Shown here one piece after another: positions 17,638 through 26,265 of a DNA stretch of 64,000 bases. This DNA is from Flavobacterium quisquiliarum (GTDB taxonomy: Bacteria; Bacteroidota; Bacteroidia; Flavobacteriales; Flavobacteriaceae). Below the pieces are notes generated by a model. That model was not told the origin of the DNA. It saw only the letters and a program-made list of their open reading frames with translations, and did no database searches. The DNA is taken from the NCBI RefSeq assembly GCF_019308285.1, contig NZ_WWEM01000009.1, forward strand, positions 1 through 64,000, given 5' to 3'. The position numbers and the translations under genes were made by a program. Numbering within the stretch: the first letter of the stretch is position 1; every line of letters begins with the position of its first letter.

Positions 17638-19471
17638 ATCCATCATTTTGAGAAAGCCAAGGCGCTTTATTTCTTTCTGTTTGAGGTATTGGCCATAAAT
17701 AGTATCTGTCTTTCCAGTTATTGGGTCTGTCTGCATCTCTTTGGCGTAGTTTGCTTCCGAATGCAGCATACAATGCTAAATCGTTCAAATCTCTGTCCGA
17801 TCCGGCACCACCATAAGTCGGAACCATATCAGCAGTTACTTGAGTATAACCGTCAGGATAAGTATTAGTAGCCGCATTTACTCCAGTTGCTAAAGGAAAT
17901 CCGTATGTTTTTTCAGCATTTTCTAAAGCTCCCGTTCTCCAACGTCTCATATCAAAAAAGTGTAGGCCAGTTTCTCTTGCCAACTCTACTTTACGTTCTC
18001 TTCGCACCAATTGTCTAAGTCTTACAGGATCTGATGATGTTGTTCCAGGCATATTGACTCTGCTTCTTACTTCATTGATAGCGCTAAGCACTGTACCATC
18101 AACTTGGTTTAGCTCGATTTTTGCTTCGGCATATATTAATAAAATTTCAGCATAACGCATCATCAATATATTATAAGATGGTTCCGATACAATTTCATCA
18201 TTAAAATAATTGTATTTTCTCCACAAGTATCCAACACCACTTTGAATATAACCGTATTGTGCTACAGAACCAGTATAATCTAGATTTGAAATTGATGTTG
18301 AATTACCAGCAGCATCAAATGATAAAGTTGTTGGTTTATACAATTCCATTAAAATATTTTGTTTAACTCCTCCAGAATTTGCGATTATATGATCTTGATG
18401 TGTATAAATTGTAAGCTTTAAACGAGGATCTCGGTTTGCAAAAGGTTTTTTAGGATCATATCCAGAACCTGGTTCATCAATTCTTTTTCCATTAGCCATT
18501 TCATAAGTATCTACCAGTAACTGTGTTGGAAATCTACCTGATTGACCACCAACGGTTCTAGCCATTTCTCCAAAAGATTGATAATGTGTCTTTTTTGATG
18601 CCTGATCTGAGTAAGCCAATGCAAATATATTTTCCTTTTTCGCAGCTGGTGTTAACTGGCCTGCTCTAGTAAATAAATCATCAAAATTTGGATCTAATGC
18701 TCTACCAGATTCTGCCATAATTCGTTTTGCTGTCTGCGCTGCAATATCAAAATAAACAGCCGCTTTTGCAGGATCTTTTACTCCTTTCTCTCCAAAACCT
18801 TCTTTACACCAAGATCCAGCATATAATGCCATTCTGGCTTTTAAACCTAAAGCGTATGATCTGTCAATTCTTCCAAACTCATCAGCCTGCCATGGTAATT
18901 GCGCACTAGCTTCTTCTAAATCATTCAATAAATAATCAACAATTTCTGTCCAAGGTGTTCTAGCAATTGCTTTTTGTTCTTCTGCAGTAACCGATTTGGT
19001 AAAAAATGGTACATCTCCATACAATGATGTTAAATAGTGATAATGAGTAGCTCTAATAACTTTTACCTCTGCGATATATTGTTTTGCTTTATCACTCAAG
19101 CTATTAATGTAAGGAGCAGATCCTTCCAATACTGTATTGGCTCTTGCTACGCCTTTATAAAAGTTAGCCCATTGTGATTCGACCATAAAATTATTTTCAA
19201 GAACAACATTGTTCACACCAATTGAACTATTATCTGCACGTTCAATACCCATTGGAGTGTACATATCATACAACGTAAAAAAAGGCAATTGGCTTGTCTC
19301 CATATACAAACCCTGATAAGCACCATTGGCTCCTTGTTTTATTGCAGCCTCATTGTTATAAAAGTTAGATGACAAATAATCACTTAAAGGCTCTTTGTCA
19401 AGATAATCATCACAAGATCCAAACCCGATAACAAGGGCTAATCCTACTATTGTTTTTCTGATTAAGTTCAT
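17627..19471 (-). CDS. susD: SusD/RagB outer-membrane glycan-binding lipoprotein
   Basis: 614 residues, lipobox FGSC (Cys20) followed by DDYLDKEPLSDY, the classical SusD N-terminus. TPR-like helices follow: ATHYHYLTSLYGDVPFFT, RIDRSYALGLKARMALYAGSW, the MMRYAEILLIYAEAKIELNQ helix, RRERKVELARETGLHFFDMRRW, and the C-terminal RDRYYLWPIPQTER-like end (seen as WKDRYYLWPIPQTERN). SusD proteins lie on top of the SusC pore and deliver glycan to it. The gene starts 4 nt after the susC stop. Substrate identity cannot be read from the protein. Confidence 0.95.
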   Translation of the reverse strand: MNLIRKTIVGLALVIGFGSCDDYLDKEPLSDYLSSNFYNNEAAIKQGANGAYQGLYMETSQLPFFTLYDMYTPMGIERADNSSIGVNNVVLENNFMVESQWANFYKGVARANTVLEGSAPYINSLSDKAKQYIAEVKVIRATHYHYLTSLYGDVPFFTKSVTAEEQKAIARTPWTEIVDYLLNDLEEASAQLPWQADEFGRIDRSYALGLKARMALYAGSWCKEGFGEKGVKDPAKAAVYFDIAAQTAKRIMAESGRALDPNFDDLFTRAGQLTPAAKKENIFALAYSDQASKKTHYQSFGEMARTVGGQSGRFPTQLLVDTYEMANGKRIDEPGSGYDPKKPFANRDPRLKLTIYTHQDHIIANSGGVKQNILMELYKPTTLSFDAAGNSTSISNLDYTGSVAQYGYIQSGVGYLWRKYNYFNDEIVSEPSYNILMMRYAEILLIYAEAKIELNQVDGTVLSAINEVRSRVNMPGTTSSDPVRLRQLVRRERKVELARETGLHFFDMRRWRTGALENAEKTYGFPLATGVNAATNTYPDGYTQVTADMVPTYGGAGSDRDLNDLALYAAFGSKLRQRDADRPNNWKDRYYLWPIPQTERNKAPWLSQNDGYGQ

Positions 19472-19475
19472 TTTG

Positions 19476-22400
19476 TTAAAATTTTAAATTAGCACCAAAT
19501 GTTATCGTCTGCATAATTGGATAAAATTCCCCTCCTAGACTTCCTCCATAATTTACCTCAGGGTCATATCCAGAAACGAAATGACTTAATGTCCATAAAT
19601 TTTGCCCGCTTACATAAAGACGAAGGCCGTCAATATGCGCTTTTTCTAAAAATGATTTTGGAAGGCTATATCCTAAAACAACATTTTTTAATCTTAAATA
19701 AGCTCCATTTTTAACCCATTTATCAGAAGTAACAAAATTATCTGCCGAATTAGCTTCTGGAACTAAAATAGGATATGCCGCATCTTGATGATCCGGTGTC
19801 CAAGAATCTAATTGATGCACAAATAAGTTTGATCCGTTTGCGAATGGTTTTACTCCAATACCACTCATTAAAACCTTTCTTTCTCCAACTCCTTGGAAAA
19901 AACAAGTAAGATCAAAATTTTTGTAGTTTGCTGTAAGGTTTAAACTATACTCATAATGAGGAAAAGGGTCTCCTAAATATACTTTATCACTTTCGGTAAT
20001 TTGATTTGGATTGGAACCACTTTGATCCATTTTTACATATTTTACATATCCTGGTTTAGCAGAACTAGATAATTTTGGAGAATTGGCAACATCTGCTGCA
20101 TCAACATAATAACCATCTGTTTTATAGCCCCAAATTCCACCTCTTGGATATCCTAAAGTTATTGACCTGTCTGAATACTGACCATACAATCTAGTAATCT
20201 CGTTTTCATTATTACTAAGTGCTGCAGTTATACTGTAATTAAATTCACCTATCTTATTTTTGTAAGAGAGACTAGTTTCCCAACCCTTATTTCGCATGTC
20301 TCCTGCATTACTATAGGTGGCGTTAAGCCCTACATAATAAGGTACGGGATAAACCATAAGCATATCATAAACATCTTTTATGTAATAATCAAGTGTAGCA
20401 GAAAGCTTTCTTTTAAAAAAGGTTGCATCTAAACCAAAATTGGTTTGTCTTGATTTTTCCCATGTAATATTTGGATTCGACAATGTTGTTTGTGCTACTC
20501 CTGGTGCTAGTTGTTTGTCAATCCAGTAACTATAACCTGTATCGATTGTTGAAGCGTAAGGATAATTTCCAATGTCCTGATTTCCTAGAGTTCCTACAGA
20601 AGCTCTTAATTTGAAATCACTAACATAATCTAATATTGGCTCCATAAATTTTTCTTTACTAACCACCCAGCCAGCAGAAAACGAAGGGAAAAATCCCCAC
20701 TTTAATCCATCCGAAAAGCGTGAAGATCCATCATAACGGCCGCTTGTTTCGAAGAGATACTTACCTGCATAGTTATAATTAAATCTTCCATAAAAAGAAG
20801 ACATAGACCATTCTGTTGCTCCTCCGTATACTGTTGGAGTTCCTGTTCCATTACTTAAGTAATATCTTTCTAGTTCAAAACTGTTTCTAGCCGCACTAAA
20901 ATCTCTCGCTTGATTATTTTCACTTTGTGTACCTACCATCAATTTAGTTTCGTGCTCTCCAAACTTTTTAGAATAAGAAGCTTGAGCTCTAAAATAGTTT
21001 CTCACATTTTCAGTATAGGATTCTGATACAGTCGCGTCTTTAGATGGATAATAACCTTGAAAAAGTCCTTTCAATGAAGTCGCGTATGGTGTCATGATGT
21101 AAGTAGCTCTCGCATCGGTTTTTCTATAACTATATTGACCCAATATTTCCAAGTCTTTTACAGGCGTAGCAATTAAGGTAGCATTTAATAGTATTTCGGG
21201 TCTAATCATAGTATTTTGACCAGAAGCTTCTGCATTTGCAACAGGGTTATCACCATTTTTTCCATATCCCCAATTGCCGTCTAATTCTTTAACTGCAGAA
21301 AGTGTTGGCAGCATATATAAAGCTTTATTGATAATAGCTTTTGGAGAAGAAATCCCAGGTGTTACCTGTGTAGAAGTTCTATAAGAAAACTCATTATTAA
21401 GTTTCAACCAGCTGTTAATATTAGCGTCTGTGTTTAATCTAACATTCATACGCTTAAAATTATTGTTGGCAATTAAACCTCCCTGATGAAGAGATGTTAA
21501 AGCTCCAAAATATTTTAAATCTTTACTACCTCCAGATAAAGTAACATTATTACTGTTCATTAAAGCACTATTTTTTATAGTAGCATCTTTCCAATCCGTA
21601 TCATATCTGTTCCAGTTATCAGGTTTATATGCTCTTTGATCAGCAATCATTTGTTCTTTTGCTTCTCTCACTCCGGGTGCTTGCTGTAGTCCTGCATTAT
21701 CAGCAGCATTTAGTTCCGACTGAAGATAATCTGCAGCTTTGACTACTTTTGGCATATTAACAGGAGTTTGTATAGTAGTATAAGAATCAAAAGCCAGTCT
21801 CATTTTTCCTTCTTTACCTCTTTTTGTAGTAATAAGGATAACTCCATTTGAAGCTCTTGAACCATAGATTGAAGCAGAAGCCGCATCTTTTAATACAGAT
21901 ACAGATTCCACAGTGTTCATATCAACTTGATTCATATCCATTTCAATTCCATCTACCAAAACTAAAGGGAACGTATTTGAATTTACAGAACCAATACCTC
22001 TAATTCGAATGTTGGCACCATCTGAACCTGGTTCTCCGGAAGTTTGCTGCACTGTTACCCCGGCAATTTGTCCCTGTAAAGCTGTAGATAAAGAAGCAAC
22101 GGCTCTTTTATTAAGTTCAGCTCCTTTAACAATTCCAAGTGCACCAGTCACAGTTTCCTTTTTCTGAGTTCCATAACCTACCACGACAACTTCCTGCATT
22201 TGATTTGAAACTGTCTCCATCTGGACTTTTACAGTATTTTTTCCTGTAATATCAACAGTCATGTCTTTGTGTCCCATATAGCTGACCTTTATAGCATTTT
22301 TGCCAGCTGGAACATTAATTTGAAAATTTCCATCAAAATCCGTTGAAACTCCTTCCTTTGATCCCTCAACAGCAATATTAGCTCCAATCAGAGGCATGCC

Positions 22401-22496
22401 GTCAGGGTCAATAACAGATCCTTTTAATTGTCTTGATTGCGCCTGTATTGCTACTGAAGCCAAACAAAACAATAAAAAAAACATCATTTTTTTCAT
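19476..22496 (-). CDS. susC: SusC/RagA TonB-dependent outer-membrane transporter
   Basis: 1006 residues. Signal peptide ends AIQAQ; a carboxypeptidase D regulatory-like Ig domain covers about 22-105 (LKGSVIDPDGMPLIGANI); a TonB-box-like EVVVVGYGTQ precedes the plug (AGVTVQQTSGEPGSDGANIRIRGIGSVN, VLVDGIEMD, SIYGSRASNGVILITTKRG). The barrel ends with a terminal aromatic residue (FGANLKF). It imports large oligosaccharides with SusD as lid, driven by TonB-ExbBD. No N-terminal anti-sigma-interacting STN domain is present, so it is not expected to signal directly to an ECF sigma factor. This fits regulation by the nearby ROK protein. Confidence 0.96.
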   Translation of the reverse strand: MKKMMFFLLFCLASVAIQAQSRQLKGSVIDPDGMPLIGANIAVEGSKEGVSTDFDGNFQINVPAGKNAIKVSYMGHKDMTVDITGKNTVKVQMETVSNQMQEVVVVGYGTQKKETVTGALGIVKGAELNKRAVASLSTALQGQIAGVTVQQTSGEPGSDGANIRIRGIGSVNSNTFPLVLVDGIEMDMNQVDMNTVESVSVLKDAASASIYGSRASNGVILITTKRGKEGKMRLAFDSYTTIQTPVNMPKVVKAADYLQSELNAADNAGLQQAPGVREAKEQMIADQRAYKPDNWNRYDTDWKDATIKNSALMNSNNVTLSGGSKDLKYFGALTSLHQGGLIANNNFKRMNVRLNTDANINSWLKLNNEFSYRTSTQVTPGISSPKAIINKALYMLPTLSAVKELDGNWGYGKNGDNPVANAEASGQNTMIRPEILLNATLIATPVKDLEILGQYSYRKTDARATYIMTPYATSLKGLFQGYYPSKDATVSESYTENVRNYFRAQASYSKKFGEHETKLMVGTQSENNQARDFSAARNSFELERYYLSNGTGTPTVYGGATEWSMSSFYGRFNYNYAGKYLFETSGRYDGSSRFSDGLKWGFFPSFSAGWVVSKEKFMEPILDYVSDFKLRASVGTLGNQDIGNYPYASTIDTGYSYWIDKQLAPGVAQTTLSNPNITWEKSRQTNFGLDATFFKRKLSATLDYYIKDVYDMLMVYPVPYYVGLNATYSNAGDMRNKGWETSLSYKNKIGEFNYSITAALSNNENEITRLYGQYSDRSITLGYPRGGIWGYKTDGYYVDAADVANSPKLSSSAKPGYVKYVKMDQSGSNPNQITESDKVYLGDPFPHYEYSLNLTANYKNFDLTCFFQGVGERKVLMSGIGVKPFANGSNLFVHQLDSWTPDHQDAAYPILVPEANSADNFVTSDKWVKNGAYLRLKNVVLGYSLPKSFLEKAHIDGLRLYVSGQNLWTLSHFVSGYDPEVNYGGSLGGEFYPIMQTITFGANLKF

Positions 22497-22530
22497 AGTT
22501 ACATAATTTAAATTGGTTAGTTAATTTTTT

Positions 22531-23733
22531 TTATTTTAAGGTTGTCCACAATTCATACAACCCTCGTGGAACGTGAAAACATCCTTTCCATTTACCTCCT
22601 TTTGCTTCCAGAAGTGGTTGGCCTTCTCTGGTCAGATAACCAAACCATTCTCCTTTGTATTTTTCATCTCTAAAGTGATCCCATGTATAATCATGAAGTT
22701 TTATAAACCAATCTTTAGATTTTTCATTTCCTGTTAGTTTATAAGCTTTCGCGAAAGAAATCATGGTTTCAATATGCACCCACCATAATTTTTGATTCCA
22801 CTGCAGTTCTTGTGTTGGATGACCTTTTATATCTAAGAAATAATAGATTCCTCCAAATTCTTTATCCCAGCCAAATTCAGTTGTTTTAATTAAAATCTCT
22901 TCGCATTGTTTTATTAGTTCCGGTTTATTATATCTGGTTGCAATATCCATTAGGAACCACATCGATTCATTTCCATGTCCCGGATTAATAATTCTTCCTT
23001 CAAAACTGTCGCAAAAAGCACCATTTGCCCCAACATTTTCCATGATGATGCCATGTTCTTTGTTCAAGAAATTGGTCATAATATCTTCGATAAGAGGCGG
23101 AACCATCTGATCTACTACTTCCTTACCAATTACTTCTTCCAGCAATAATGACAGGTTACACAAGATCATTGGCAACGAAAAGTTTTTTAATTCTCTTGTA
23201 CCTGCATACGCTTTACTCCACTTCCCTTTTGGGTTATTTTGTCTTGCAAGAATGTTATTATAGGTATTGATAGCTACCTCTTTATGCAAATCGTCATTTG
23301 TTGCTTTATATAATTCGCCAAAAGCCATTGCAGCGAAGCAGTCTGAGAATATGTTATAGGGAACGACTAAAGGCTCTCCTTTTTGGTTTAAAGAAAAATA
23401 CCAGTTGCCCTCTTCATCCATTCCGTTTTCTAGTAAAAATTTTGCCCCATGAAGCGCTATATCAAGCCATTCTTGTTTTTTTTCTACTTTATTATACAGC
23501 ATAGAAAAAGTCCATACTTGTCTTCCCTGCAACCAGATAAATTTATCAGTATCGTAAACGTTACCTTGTCTGTCCAAACAAGTAAAATAACCTCCGTATT
23601 CATTATCAATAGAATATTTTTCCCAAAAAGGAATAACTTCTTTCAATAATTCGTTTTTGTATAAGTCTGCATACTGGAACAAATCTGTATTCTGAAGCTG
23701 GTCTAATTTGATATCTTTTTTAGTTTCTAACAT
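22531..23733 (-). CDS. AGE-family N-acylglucosamine 2-epimerase-like enzyme
   Basis: 400-residue cytoplasmic protein without signal peptide, with the alpha/alpha-barrel pattern of the AGE superfamily: VIPFWEKYSIDNEYGGYFTCLDRQG, KFIWLQGRQVWTFSMLY, NPGHGNESMWFLMDIATRY, GWDKEFGGIYYFLDIKG, LWWVHIETMISFAKAY and GGKWKGCFHVPRGLYELW. Members interconvert GlcNAc and ManNAc, or epimerise or isomerise mannose and cellobiose. The GH20 and SGNH context favours an amino-sugar substrate, whereas the GH92 context would fit mannose or mannobiose 2-epimerase. It lies between the esterase and susC with short gaps on both sides. Confidence 0.85.
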   Translation of the reverse strand: MLETKKDIKLDQLQNTDLFQYADLYKNELLKEVIPFWEKYSIDNEYGGYFTCLDRQGNVYDTDKFIWLQGRQVWTFSMLYNKVEKKQEWLDIALHGAKFLLENGMDEEGNWYFSLNQKGEPLVVPYNIFSDCFAAMAFGELYKATNDDLHKEVAINTYNNILARQNNPKGKWSKAYAGTRELKNFSLPMILCNLSLLLEEVIGKEVVDQMVPPLIEDIMTNFLNKEHGIIMENVGANGAFCDSFEGRIINPGHGNESMWFLMDIATRYNKPELIKQCEEILIKTTEFGWDKEFGGIYYFLDIKGHPTQELQWNQKLWWVHIETMISFAKAYKLTGNEKSKDWFIKLHDYTWDHFRDEKYKGEWFGYLTREGQPLLEAKGGKWKGCFHVPRGLYELWTTLK

Positions 23734-23764
23734 TTACACTATATTTTTTTTAGTTTACTATATC

Positions 23765-24427
23765 TTACTCAATGTATTTTTTTAAAATGGACGCCCATAG
23801 AAGATAACCAGGCCCCAGAAGATGCAATCCGTCGTTTGTATAGGATTTACTTAGTTTTCCATTCTCATCCAAAAAATGCGGAAAAAGATTAATAAACATG
23901 ACATTATTCTCTTTCGCTAATTTTTCTAATTCTATATTGACCTCTTTTATAATGGGCATTTTTCCCTGATGATTTTTGAATGTATCAAACTCATCATTTG
24001 TGGGTAGAATACTCTGAATATAAATTTTCGTTCTAGGACTATCACTTTTTAATCTTAATACTATGCCCTTGTAATTTTTCAATATTATCTCAGGATTTAT
24101 TTTTTGAGCGATATCATTAATTCCTATCAGGATAAATATTTTTTTAGGTTTACGTCTTATGATTTCATCCATTCTGTCTAAAACTCCCAATGTGATGTCT
24201 CCCGAAATTCCTCTGTTTATCACATTTTGGCTTGAAAAAATTTCATCCCAGTTGGCGCAATTCGTTATACTGTCGCCTAGTAGAATAATTTCATTTTTAC
24301 CCGCAGGCATTGTCTCAAAAAAAGAACGCCTCTGATCATAGAAATAATTATGGAAACTCTGATTGTTCTCCTGAGCATAAAGTCCCATGAAAAGGGCTGA
24401 AAAGAAAAAAACAAAAATCTTAAACAT
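23765..24427 (-). CDS. Secreted SGNH/GDSL esterase
   Basis: About 220 residues with signal peptide FFFSALFMGLYAQ. The SGNH blocks are all present: block I LLGDSITN (Ser53), block II RGISGDIT, block III IGINDIAQ and block V DGLHLLGPGY with the Asp-x-x-His pair. This family includes sialate/xylan O-acetyl esterases and platelet-activating-factor acetylhydrolase-like enzymes. The frame is open to 24499, but the ATG at 24427 is one base after the stop of the upstream FAD oxidoreductase gene and gives a clean signal peptide, so translation is probably coupled. The likely job is removing O-acetyl groups from the target glycan in the periplasm. Confidence 0.88.
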   Translation of the reverse strand: MFKIFVFFFSALFMGLYAQENNQSFHNYFYDQRRSFFETMPAGKNEIILLGDSITNCANWDEIFSSQNVINRGISGDITLGVLDRMDEIIRRKPKKIFILIGINDIAQKINPEIILKNYKGIVLRLKSDSPRTKIYIQSILPTNDEFDTFKNHQGKMPIIKEVNIELEKLAKENNVMFINLFPHFLDENGKLSKSYTNDGLHLLGPGYLLWASILKKYIE

Positions 24428-24428
24428 C

Positions 24429-26231
24429 TTATTTCTTTTTAGTTTTAATACTTCCTGAAAAATCAATTTCAGTTTCAAACGGATGCAGATTTTCTTCAAT
24501 TAAAAGTGCCAGATCTCTTTTGTTTATTGGCTTTGCCGAAAAATTCTTGTTTTGGATTTTAGCTCCTGCTTTTATTAAAAGATTAACTGCTTCTTGTTCT
24601 GTAAGGAGTGCTGTATCTTTAACAATCTTATTTTTTTTATCAAATTGATTTAGGCCTTCTGTAAATTCCTGAACTGAAATATTTTGTTCTGGATAAAACC
24701 AAGTTCTGTTAGCCCATTGATAGCTTTCTCCTTTTGTTTTTAATATTCCTGTTGCTGTAACTTTCTGAATAGTTTCAAAAGCTGGGTCGGTCGGTTTTAC
24801 ATCGAAAAGCGGCATGATGTACGCTTTCTGATCTAATAAAGACTGTTGTACACTTCGAACAGAAACATTGCGAACATTTTGATTTTTGTTAGCTGCTAGA
24901 GCTGCCAGAGTTCCTGCTGCCTGACCTGTTAACAATACTACCGGCTGTAAACGTGTTGCGCCATTTATAAGATTCGAAACTGAAATTGCTTTATCTGCCA
25001 CAATAAAACCATCCACTTTTTCTGGAATCAAAGCTCCTAAAGGAATATTATAAGACGGTACCGGGGGAAATCCTACATGTGGCGCATCTGGATTTTTATC
25101 GTGATGATGATCAACAGGATAATCGCCAACTGAAATTCCGGTTTTATACAAAGCTTCTTTTTGATTGTAAGGATCTGCGACATGGTTATAAGTTAAAAAT
25201 GAAACTCCTTTTAATCTTCGGCCTTCTCTGTGATACGGTGCATAAGCCAGTAAATCTGATGTTGCAAATTCATCATCTGCTAAACCTAAGTTTTTGTAAC
25301 CAAGCTCTTTTTGAATGTAATAAACAAACTGCAAAGTAAAATTTCTTGCTTTCAAAAGTTCTTTGTTTCGCTCTTCTCTAGACATTTCGATAACGTTCAA
25401 ATAAACATCATTTCCTTTTTTAGGCCAATTGATCATGTATTTGTTGTTAGGCAATTTTCCGTAAGTCAACATTTTATCACAATCAATTTGTTTGTTATCA
25501 ACTGTTTCTGCGCATGAACCTGCAAAATGATTGGCATCATAATTTTCAGGTTTAGCGATTGTCTTATCTGCACCAGCTCCATAATCTTTTAATACGGCAA
25601 CCCAAGTCAAATCCTGAACAATATTGTTGGCTTTTAGCGGTGCATTTTCTTCCTTAGTTTCTGCCTTGGAATCCATGCCTAATCTATATGTAGTCCCAGC
25701 CATTTTAAGGCTTTCGCCAATGTCGGTTGCATCGATTGTAACTTTGGCAGTAACCTCTAAAAGATCATTTTTATCATTTTTAAAAGTAGCGCCAACAACT
25801 TTATTTCCAGATTTTTTAATAGTTGAGATATAAAACCCATGAATAATTTCTAATTTCTTTTCCTTAGAAGCTATTTTATTAAAGATCATATTTCCAACAG
25901 ATGGCTCAAATAAAGTATTGCTTACCCAGCCCGTTTCTAAAGCGGCCGCGCCTCCATAATATGTTCTTAATGCATCTCTAAACTCGTTCCAAATTCCTGA
26001 ATCCAGATTATGATTTCCATCACAAGCACCCACTCCTTGTGATGTAAACATGCCGCCTATCCATGGAGACTCTTCGACAATCAAAGTATTGGCTCCCAAT
26101 CTGGAAGATGCAATACCAGCAGATGTTCCGCTGGTAGAGCCTCCAATTACTAAAACGTCAACCGTCTTTTTAGTGATATTCTGCGAATATCCATAACAAA
26201 ATAAAAAAAATGCAATTATTTGAATCTTCAT
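24429..26231 (-). CDS. Exported FAD-dependent oxidoreductase (PF12831 type)
   Basis: 601 residues from the ATG at 26231. Signal peptide IIAFFLFCYGYSQ precedes a Rossmann-like dinucleotide-binding start, VDVLVIGGSTSGTSAGIASSRLGANTLIVEE, then WIGGMFTSQGVGACDGNH, VTIDATDIGESLKMAGT and a C-terminal FIVADKAISVSNLINGATRLQPVVLLTGQAAGT. The C-terminal approximately 120 residues look like a separate small helical domain. Proteins of this family occur in many carbohydrate loci of Bacteroidota and Planctomycetes with no agreed reaction to my knowledge. The combination of a Sec-type signal and FAD binding is notable. A sugar-oxidising step in the periplasm is inferred from context. It is coupled to the SGNH gene. 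Confidence 0.83.
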   Translation of the reverse strand: MKIQIIAFFLFCYGYSQNITKKTVDVLVIGGSTSGTSAGIASSRLGANTLIVEESPWIGGMFTSQGVGACDGNHNLDSGIWNEFRDALRTYYGGAAALETGWVSNTLFEPSVGNMIFNKIASKEKKLEIIHGFYISTIKKSGNKVVGATFKNDKNDLLEVTAKVTIDATDIGESLKMAGTTYRLGMDSKAETKEENAPLKANNIVQDLTWVAVLKDYGAGADKTIAKPENYDANHFAGSCAETVDNKQIDCDKMLTYGKLPNNKYMINWPKKGNDVYLNVIEMSREERNKELLKARNFTLQFVYYIQKELGYKNLGLADDEFATSDLLAYAPYHREGRRLKGVSFLTYNHVADPYNQKEALYKTGISVGDYPVDHHHDKNPDAPHVGFPPVPSYNIPLGALIPEKVDGFIVADKAISVSNLINGATRLQPVVLLTGQAAGTLAALAANKNQNVRNVSVRSVQQSLLDQKAYIMPLFDVKPTDPAFETIQKVTATGILKTKGESYQWANRTWFYPEQNISVQEFTEGLNQFDKKNKIVKDTALLTEQEAVNLLIKAGAKIQNKNFSAKPINKRDLALLIEENLHPFETEIDFSGSIKTKKK

Positions 26232-26265
26232 AATATATAGTATTTTTAATAGCAAGATTGAATTT

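Noticed and set aside
22531..24427. A classical sialic-acid (nan) operon
   Set aside because: An AGE epimerase, SGNH esterase, GH20 and MFS carriers would fit, but no GH33 sialidase and no NanA lyase are present anywhere in the locus.
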